This document shows, one piece after another, positions 58,179-64,000 of a DNA stretch of 64,000 nt. This stretch comes from Sphingomonas sp. (lineage in GTDB: Bacteria > Pseudomonadota > Alphaproteobacteria > Sphingomonadales > Sphingomonadaceae): contig NZ_JAIXHL010000008.1 of the NCBI RefSeq assembly GCF_030145815.1, forward strand, positions 62,001-126,000, written 5' to 3'. The notes under the pieces were generated by a model that did not search any database, was not told where the DNA came from, and was given only the letters and a program-made list of their open reading frames with translations. The position numbers and the translations under genes are program-made. Positions within the stretch are counted from its first letter, which is position 1. The number at the start of each line of letters is the position of its first letter.

Positions 58179-59164
58179 CCCGCACTGGTCGCCCGAACGA
58201 CCAGTTCGGCCTGATGAAGCTCGGCGCGCGTGTCGGCGCCTTCACCCTCCAGCACGTTGATCACCCGGCCGATCGCCTCCTCGCCCAGTTCGGCAATCCG
58301 CACACGCATCGTGGTGACGCCGAGATAGCGGGCGAGCGGGATATCGTCGAAGCCCGCGACGGCGACCTGTCCCGGCACATCGATTCCGGCGGCGCGCAAG
58401 CCTTGAAGACAGCCCAGCGCCATCATGTCGTTGGCAGCAAACACTGCGTCGCATGCGAACTCGCCCGCGGCTACCGCGCGTGCGACAGCCTCTCCGCCCT
58501 CTTCGGCGAAGTCGCCGGGCAACACGATCGGCTCGGTCCCGGGCAGGTGCCGCGCGATGCTGGCGCGGAATGCGGTGGCGCGCTCGTCCGCATCGATATT
58601 CCCGTCCGGCCCGGCGATATGGACGATCCGGCGGCGCCCGGTGGCAACCAGATGCGCGACCATCGCCTCGGTCGCGGTGGCGTTGTCGAGCCGAACAGTG
58701 GCAATATCGGCAATGCTGCGCGGCCCGTTGATGATCAGCGCGGGCAGCGCGGTTGGCAGCGCGCGACGCAGCATCCCTTCCGACAAATGCGGCGCCATCA
58801 CCACCAGTCCGTCAACACGACCGCGCATCGCGCGCAGCGCCACCGCCGCCTGCTCGCTATCGTCGTGCATCACCGACAGCAGCATCACATAGCCGCGCCG
58901 GCTTGCCTCACGGTCCATGCCGCGGACGAACTCGCTGAAGAACTCGCCATGCAAGTCGGGCAAAACGACGCCGATCGCGTGCGCGCGCGCCAGGCTGAGG
59001 CTGCGCGCACCGGCATGGGGGACATAGCCAAGCTCGGCAGCGGCGGCGATCACCCGCTCGCGCGTCTCGGCGCGGACGTTGCCCAAGCCATTGAGCGCGC
59101 GCGAGACCGAGGCGATCGACACCTGTGCGTGCCGTGCCACATCCCGAATCGTCGCCTCGCCCAT
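58175..59164 (-). CDS. LacI family transcriptional regulator
   Basis: A 329-residue repressor. The helix-turn-helix opens the protein: ATIRDVARHAQVSIASVSRA, with hinge ELGYVPHAGARSLSLARA, and a periplasmic-binding-like sensor domain ending GFDDIPLARYLGVTTMRV. ATG at 59164 is chosen because GGGGGGAC lies 8-14 bases before it; ATG at 59182 would add six residues. It sits between the GH43 and GH3 genes, each preceded by GTAACCGGTTAC, so it very likely controls both. Confidence 0.9.
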   Translation of the reverse strand: MGEATIRDVARHAQVSIASVSRALNGLGNVRAETRERVIAAAAELGYVPHAGARSLSLARAHAIGVVLPDLHGEFFSEFVRGMDREASRRGYVMLLSVMHDDSEQAAVALRAMRGRVDGLVVMAPHLSEGMLRRALPTALPALIINGPRSIADIATVRLDNATATEAMVAHLVATGRRRIVHIAGPDGNIDADERATAFRASIARHLPGTEPIVLPGDFAEEGGEAVARAVAAGEFACDAVFAANDMMALGCLQGLRAAGIDVPGQVAVAGFDDIPLARYLGVTTMRVRIAELGEEAIGRVINVLEGEGADTRAELHQAELVVRATSAG

Positions 59165-59242
59165 CTCGTCTTGTCCCCCCATTTTGAGAACGTTCTTCTC
59201 TACCGGGTCATTCCCGATTGCAAACGCGTTCGTTAGGCGTCA

Positions 59243-59257
59243 TGTAACCGGTTACGG
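59243..59257. promoter_or_regulatory. LacI-type operator upstream of GH3 gene
   Basis: TGTAACCGGTTACGG, with the symmetric core GTAACCGGTTAC (59244-59255), about 90 bases before the GH3 start and 80 bases before the lacI start. It can control both divergent genes. A separate palindrome AGAACGTTCT is at 59187-59196. Confidence 0.7.
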
Positions 59258-59345
59258 TTTGCCGCGACGCCGTCAATTCGGCGCGCGCCAGCCATTGTTA
59301 TTTCGCATACGCTTGCCGGTGCAACCCGTTCAGGAGAGGATCACC

Positions 59346-61643
59346 ATGTTCGACACCCGGATTTCCCGCCGCGCCGCTCTGATGGGCGCAGGTGCGGTCG
59401 CCGCATGGCTGCACAGCCCGGCGCGGGCGTTGATGGGCGAGGCCGCGAAGATCGAGGTCCCCGGTTTCGTTGACGCGCTGATCGCCAAGATGACGCTCGC
59501 CGAAAAGGCGGGGCAGCTCAGCCTGATGGCGTCCGCCTGGGGCGGCGGCGCGGCGATCGCGATGAACCCGCCGAGCGGCTCCAACGCGAACTTCGCGCAG
59601 CAGGTCGACGAAGTGCGTCAGGGTCGGATCACCGGCGTGTTCAACGGCAACAATGCCCGCATGTGCCGCATCATGCAGACTGCGGCGATGAAGGACTCAC
59701 GGCTCAAGATTCCGCTGATCTTCGCCGCCGACATCATCCATGGCCACCGGACCATCTTCCCCGTCCCGCTGGGCGAGGCGGCGAGCTTTGAGCCGCTGCT
59801 TGCGCAAAAGGCGGCGGCTGCCGCGTCGTTCGAGGCGGCGGCTGCGGGCATCGACTGGACCTTTGCGCCGATGGTCGACATCGCGCGCGACCAGCGCTGG
59901 GGCCGCGGGGTCGAGGGTGCGGGCGAGGATGTGCTGCTCGGCAATTTGTTCGCCGAAGCGCGCGTGCGCGGTTTTCAGGGCAAGAGCCTCAAGGCGATCG
60001 ACACAATGATGGCCTGCGCCAAGCATTTCGCTGCCTATGGCGCGGCGGAGGCCGGGCTCGACTATAACACCGTCGACGTGTCCGAGCGCACGTTGCGCGA
60101 AGTCTATTTCCCGCCGTTCCAGGCTGCATTCGCGGCTGGTGCGCCGACCGCGATGGCTGCGTTCAACGAATTGTCGGGCGTTCCGGCGACGGGCAATGAA
60201 TGGCTGATGCGCAAGATTTTGCGCGACGAATGGGGTTTCGACGGCTTCGTCGTCTCCGACTACACCGGCGACATGGAAATGATCGCGCACGGCTATGCCG
60301 CCGATGCGCGTGAAGCGACCAAGCTCGCCTTCATGGCCGGCGTGGACATGAGCATGACCAGCGGCTTCTACCGCGATCACCTGCCCGACCTGGTCGAGAA
60401 GGGCGAGGTGCCGATGGCGCGCGTCGACGAATCGGTGCGCAAGGTGCTGGCGCTCAAGGCCAAGCTCGGCCTGTTCGAGGATCCGTTCCGTCGCATCGAC
60501 GAAAAGCGTGAAGCAGCGCGCACCCGCACCAAGGAGAATCTGGCGCTGGCACGCGAGGCGGGCAAGCGCTCGATCGTCATGCTCAAGAATGACGGCGACC
60601 TGCTGCCGCTGCCCAAGAGCGACAAGAAGATCGCGATCATCGGCCCGTTCGCTGAGGGGCAGCACGACCTGAATGGCCCGTGGTGTGTCTATGGCGACAA
60701 CAAGCAGGCGATCGATCTGGCGACCGGGGTGCGCAATGCGCTCGGCAAGAACGCGCCCGTGACGGTGACGCTCGGCTCCAAGGTCGAAGAACCGCTCGAC
60801 GGTGGCATTGCTGCGGCGGTAGCGGCGGCGAACGCGGCGGACGTCGTGCTGCTCGCCATCGGCGAGAGCGAGAACATGTCGGGCGAGGCGCAGTCGCGCA
60901 CCAGCATCACCGTTCCTGCGCCGCAGATGGCGCTGGCCGAAGCGGTCGCCGCAACCGGCAAGCCGATCGTCGTGCTGCTCAAGAATGGCCGCGCGCTGGC
61001 GCTGGAGGGGGCGGTCAAGAACGCGCCCGCGATCCTTGTCACTTGGTTCCTGGGGTCGGAAAGCGGCAATGCCATCGCCGACGTGCTGTTCGGCGACTAT
61101 AGCCCCTCGGCGCGTCTGCCGATCAGCTTCCCGCGCGAATCGGGGCAGCAGCCCTATCATTATGCGCACAAGCCGACCGGCCGCCCGAACCCGAGCGACG
61201 ACAAGCTCGAGCCCTACAAGACCCGCTGGCGGACCAGCCCCAACTCGTCGCTCTATCCGTTCGGTCACGGCCTGACCTATGGCAAGGTCGAATATGCGGG
61301 TCTGGCCCCGCAACAGGGAACGCTGTCGTGGGACGGCGAGATCGCCTTCACCGCGACGATCACCAATCGCGGCACCCGGGCGATCGAAGAAGTGGTGCAG
61401 CTCTATATCCGCGACCGCGCGGCGAGCATCACCCGTCCGGTGCGTGAGCTCAAGGCGTTCCGCAAGCTGGCGCTGGCCCCCGGCGCGAGCGAGACGGTGC
61501 GCTTTGTGCTGCGCCGCCGCGACCTGCAGTTCATCGGCATGAACCTGAAGCCCACGGTCGAGCCGGGCCTGTTCGACGTGTGGATCGCGCCCTCGGCGGA
61601 AGCGCAGGGCGTGCATTCGACCTTTACCCTCGCAGCGGCCTGA
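59346..61643 (+). CDS. bglX: Glycoside hydrolase family 3 beta-glycosidase
   Basis: A 765-residue periplasmic exo-beta-glycosidase. A twin-arginine leader (ISRRAALMGAGAVAAWLHSP) is followed by the GH3 N-terminal barrel with IDWTFAPMVDIARDQRWGRG, CAKHFAAYGA and the nucleophile Asp305 in FVVSDYTGDME. The C-terminal GH3 domain and an FN3-like end (LYIRDRAASITRPVREL) complete the BglX architecture. It likely releases glucose or xylose from oligosaccharides. GGAGAGGATC precedes ATG 59346. Confidence 0.92.
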   Translation: MFDTRISRRAALMGAGAVAAWLHSPARALMGEAAKIEVPGFVDALIAKMTLAEKAGQLSLMASAWGGGAAIAMNPPSGSNANFAQQVDEVRQGRITGVFNGNNARMCRIMQTAAMKDSRLKIPLIFAADIIHGHRTIFPVPLGEAASFEPLLAQKAAAAASFEAAAAGIDWTFAPMVDIARDQRWGRGVEGAGEDVLLGNLFAEARVRGFQGKSLKAIDTMMACAKHFAAYGAAEAGLDYNTVDVSERTLREVYFPPFQAAFAAGAPTAMAAFNELSGVPATGNEWLMRKILRDEWGFDGFVVSDYTGDMEMIAHGYAADAREATKLAFMAGVDMSMTSGFYRDHLPDLVEKGEVPMARVDESVRKVLALKAKLGLFEDPFRRIDEKREAARTRTKENLALAREAGKRSIVMLKNDGDLLPLPKSDKKIAIIGPFAEGQHDLNGPWCVYGDNKQAIDLATGVRNALGKNAPVTVTLGSKVEEPLDGGIAAAVAAANAADVVLLAIGESENMSGEAQSRTSITVPAPQMALAEAVAATGKPIVVLLKNGRALALEGAVKNAPAILVTWFLGSESGNAIADVLFGDYSPSARLPISFPRESGQQPYHYAHKPTGRPNPSDDKLEPYKTRWRTSPNSSLYPFGHGLTYGKVEYAGLAPQQGTLSWDGEIAFTATITNRGTRAIEEVVQLYIRDRAASITRPVRELKAFRKLALAPGASETVRFVLRRRDLQFIGMNLKPTVEPGLFDVWIAPSAEAQGVHSTFTLAAA

Positions 61644-61654
61644 CGGCCGCGCGC

Positions 61655-61719
61655 CCCGGACCTGGTCCGGGATTCGGCACCGCTCCAGCTCCCCCTCCTC
61701 CCCCGGGGCGGTGCCGAAT
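61655..61719. repeat. Two adjacent palindromes after the GH3 gene
   Basis: CCGGACCTGGTCCGG at about 61656-61670, followed by ATTCGGCACCGC (61672-61683) and its complement GCGGTGCCGAAT (61708-61719). There is no T tract. These may help end GH3 transcription or be another repeat family. Confidence 0.55.
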
Positions 61720-61755
61720 TTGGGGGAGTTTGAAACGTTTTCAGCTTCGCTGAAT

Positions 61756-61837
61756 CGGCACCGGCCCGCTCCCCCACCCGGCCACCCAACGCCAGTGTAT
61801 TCTATGGGTGGCCGGGTGGGGGAGCGGGCCGGTGCCG
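61756..61837. repeat. Long inverted repeat, copy 2 (perfect 33-base arms)
   Basis: Arms 61756-61788 and 61805-61837 are perfect complements over 33 bases with a 16-base loop. Sequence begins CGGCACCGGCCCGCTC and is nearly identical to the arms at 1468-1548. It lies between the convergent GH3 and GPH transporter genes. Confidence 0.85.
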
Positions 61838-61854
61838 CCTAACTGAAAACAACT

Positions 61855-63201
61855 CTATCCGCGTAGATCGCGGACAATCTGGGCATGTGCCCCGCGCGCG
61901 AGCGGGTTGAGCGCCATCATGACGCACGAGAAGATGAGGAAGGCGAGCGGGACCGCGCCGATCGTCAGGCGCATGGCGGTCAGGGTCGCCGCGCTTTGCT
62001 CGACATTGGCGACATAGCCCGCGGCATCGAAGCCAAAGCCGATAATCGCGGTGGCGATGCCGATCGCGACGCGTTGCAGCAGCGCCGCCATGCCGAACAC
62101 CGCGCCCTCGACGCGCAGGCCGGTGCGCTGCTCGCCATATTCGATCGTGTTGGGCAGCATCGCCCAGAACACGAAATTGAGCCCGACGATCATCGCCTGC
62201 ATCGCCATCAGATAGGCCTGCATCACCCCCGCGCGGTGGATATCGAACAGGGCGAATGCCGCGAGCCCTGCGCTGGCAAGCCCGGCGGCAAGGAACCACA
62301 GCCCGCGCGCGCCGATGCGGCGGCGGAGCAACATCCACAACGGGACCGACACCGCGCTGACCACGCTCATCGACGCGAGCGCCAGCTGCCCGCTCGCCTC
62401 GTCGTGCAGGAAATATTTGAAATAATAGAGGACCGACTTGTTGAGGATCGTCACCGCGACGATGACCGCCATCATTGCGAGGTTGAGCGTGACGAAGGCG
62501 CGGTTGGCGGCGATCACGCGCAATGCGGTCAGCACCGGAACCGCCGCGGCGCGCTCGGGCACATCGGCTTCGCGATAGCTGGCACCGACCACCGCAAGGA
62601 TCGCCGCTCCGGCGAGTGCGAACAGGATCGCCGCGCCGAAATAGGCGTCCGCCGCTGCCTCTACGCCGAGCAGACCCGAGCCCAGCGGAACGGTGCCGAG
62701 CGCGACGACGATCGCGGCGAGCGTGCCCGACAGCATGCGCACGCCGGCGACGAAGGCGCGGTCATTACTGTCGGCGCTGACCCGCGCGCTCATCGCCAGA
62801 TAGGGGACGTTCAAAAAGGCATAGGCGGTGCGGAAGAGGATATGGCCCGCAAAAATGCCCGCCATCCCCCAATAGCCGGGCACGAGCGGCGGGAGATAGG
62901 CAAGCATGAAGCCAAGCCCGAGCGGCGCCCCGCCGAGCGCAAGCAAGCGCCCGAGTCCCCCGCGCGGCTCATGCCGGTCGGCGAGCAGCCCGGCGGCGAA
63001 GTTCGCAATCCCGTCCCACACCGATGCCGCAAGGAAGATCGTCGCCGCCACCCCCACCGGCAGCCCTAAGGCGTCGGTGTAGTAGAACAGCAGGAAGAGC
63101 ATCGCGCTCTGCCAGTAGAGATTGAACGCAAAGTCCCCGAACCCGAACAAGGCGAGGCGGAAGCGGGTGGGACGCGGCGCGGGGATCGCGTCAGTCGGCA
63201 A
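61855..63201 (-). CDS. GPH-family (MelB-like) sugar:cation symporter
   Basis: A 448-residue MFS permease. It begins FGFGDFAFNLYWQSAMLFLLFYYTDALGL and contains ASVWDGIANFAAGLLADRHE and YLAMSARVSADSNDRAFVAG, the signatures of glycoside-pentoside-hexuronide symporters. About 12 helices. It lies next to the GH43 and GH3 enzymes and likely imports their products, although it is on the opposite strand and follows the smc-side genes with an 11-base overlap. Confidence 0.88.
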   Translation of the reverse strand: MPTDAIPAPRPTRFRLALFGFGDFAFNLYWQSAMLFLLFYYTDALGLPVGVAATIFLAASVWDGIANFAAGLLADRHEPRGGLGRLLALGGAPLGLGFMLAYLPPLVPGYWGMAGIFAGHILFRTAYAFLNVPYLAMSARVSADSNDRAFVAGVRMLSGTLAAIVVALGTVPLGSGLLGVEAAADAYFGAAILFALAGAAILAVVGASYREADVPERAAAVPVLTALRVIAANRAFVTLNLAMMAVIVAVTILNKSVLYYFKYFLHDEASGQLALASMSVVSAVSVPLWMLLRRRIGARGLWFLAAGLASAGLAAFALFDIHRAGVMQAYLMAMQAMIVGLNFVFWAMLPNTIEYGEQRTGLRVEGAVFGMAALLQRVAIGIATAIIGFGFDAAGYVANVEQSAATLTAMRLTIGAVPLAFLIFSCVMMALNPLARGAHAQIVRDLRG

Positions 63202-63691
63202 GGCGCACCGCGATCCCGTTGGTGGCCAGCTGGCGCAGCAGATCCGCCGCGCGCTGCGCGTCGAGCGCCCGTTGCGGAACGATCAGCGGGCCGCAGCGCG
63301 ATAGCAAAATGATGTAGTCGGGGCTGGCGATCGCGGCACGGATCGACTTCCACGGAAACACGCTATCCGTCCCGTGAATGCATCCGCCATGACGGATTTC
63401 GACATCATCCCATGCCGTGAAGGGCGCGCAGAGAGCGTGCTGGTCGATCCATTGCTCGAGCGTCCGGCGAGATAGGCTGGGCGTCAGCCATGCGACAGTG
63501 GCGATCGCCACCGCCACCCCTGGAATGGCGACCAGCTTAGCCTCGCCTACTACAAGTGCCAGCAGCCCGAGTGATGCGGTGATGGTCACGAGGATCGCGA
63601 CCGAGCGCAGCGAGGGGCGTGCGAGTTTGCCGAGAAGCCGCCGTATCGGCGCGATATCCGCGACCGAGAAATAATGAACGTCGCTGCGCAT
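63191..63691 (-). CDS. YcxB-like membrane protein
   Basis: A 166-residue protein with two membrane helices (VAILVTITASLGLLALVVGE and LVAIPGVAVAIATVAWLTP) and a C-terminal beta domain containing FPWKSIRAAIASPDYIILLS and GPLIVPQRAL, as in YcxB-like proteins. The function is unknown. ATG at 63691 shares one base with the smc stop (TGATG); a GTG one codon earlier is possible. Confidence 0.7.
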   Translation of the reverse strand: MRSDVHYFSVADIAPIRRLLGKLARPSLRSVAILVTITASLGLLALVVGEAKLVAIPGVAVAIATVAWLTPSLSRRTLEQWIDQHALCAPFTAWDDVEIRHGGCIHGTDSVFPWKSIRAAIASPDYIILLSRCGPLIVPQRALDAQRAADLLRQLATNGIAVRLAD

Positions 63692-64000
63692 CACTCCGCC
63701 GCCAGCAGCGATTCGGCGCCGCCCAGGTCGACCGAGACGAGGCGGCTGACGCCGCGCTCGACCATGGTGACGCCGAACAGGCGATGCATGCGGCTCATCG
63801 TCGCGGCGTTATGGGTGACGATCAGGTAGCGAGTCGCGGTTTCGCGCGTCATCGCTTCGAGCAGGTCGCAGAAGCGCTCGATATTGGCGTCGTCGAGCGG
63901 CGCGTCGACCTCGTCGAGGACGCAGATCGGTGCGGGGTTGGTGAGGAAGAGGGCGAAGATCAGCGCGACTGCGGTCAGCGCCTGTTCCCCGCCCGACAAC
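63691..64000 (-). CDS. smc: Chromosome segregation ATPase SMC, C-terminal end (partial)
   Basis: Only the last 103 residues are in the window. [19 protein letters not shown] is the ABC signature, and [19 protein letters not shown] the Walker B and D-loop of SMC C-terminal heads, followed by [11 protein letters not shown] (switch His). SMC condenses and organises the chromosome. The gene continues beyond the window. Confidence 0.93.
   Translation of the reverse strand, partial: LSGGEQALTAVALIFALFLTNPAPICVLDEVDAPLDDANIERFCDLLEAMTRETATRYLIVTHNAATMSRMHRLFGVTMVERGVSRLVSVDLGGAESLLAAE

Overview
The window looks like chromosome from an alphaproteobacterium of the Sphingomonadaceae, most likely Sphingomonas or a close relative. 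This is an inference from high GC, a TonB-dependent receptor with its own TetR and MFS partners, a carotenoid hydroxylase (CrtZ), a class I lysyl-tRNA synthetase, an EcfG-type promoter, compact operons joined by ATGA overlaps, and abundant palindromic repeats. Most of the sequence is ordinary core metabolism.

Layout. 1-8.4 kb: a CaiB-type CoA-transferase (cut by the window start), an FMN reductase, a receiver-domain protein, the leftward operon argH-lptM-lysA-sirC-zntB, and a TlpA-like lipoprotein diverging from argH. 7.8-16 kb: TetR, TonB receptor and MFS uptake unit, then bkdA1-bkdA2-bkdB (branched-chain 2-oxoacid dehydrogenase). 16-31 kb: prs, crtZ, sucC, etfBA, a histone deacetylase-like gene with nhaA, a DUF389 membrane protein, lysK and feoAB. 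42.5-53 kb: tRNA-Leu(GAG), a MATE exporter, ftsEX with ydcF and plsC, hisC-tyrA, an amine oxidase and metXW. 53-64 kb: a very large secreted TolB/amidohydrolase fusion, a LacI-controlled glycan locus (GH43, GH3, GPH-type transporter), a YcxB-like membrane protein and the 3' end of smc.

The accessory centrepiece is a mobile element of about 9.9 kb at 32.5-42.4 kb, inserted exactly at the stop codon of ssb. The nine bases that end ssb (CCGTTCTGA) recur at the far end of the element, so integration leaves the conserved Pro-Phe tail of SSB intact. Inside is a six-gene run with no room between genes: three tyrosine recombinases, two small coiled-coil proteins and a RecD2-like helicase. Then come a lamin-tail-like small protein and an unknown 376-residue protein. 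Inverted GTTGTAACTA sites lie near both ends. The recombinase part resembles GInt/RIT/Tn554-type elements. The co-transcribed helicase and the ssb target are the parts I do not recognise as described.

Other notable points are a predicted general-stress small RNA behind an EcfG promoter (22.7-22.86 kb), a REP-type palindrome translated inside the bkdB linker, two copies of a long hairpin repeat 60 kb apart, and at least four paired CCTCCCCC hairpin repeats between genes.
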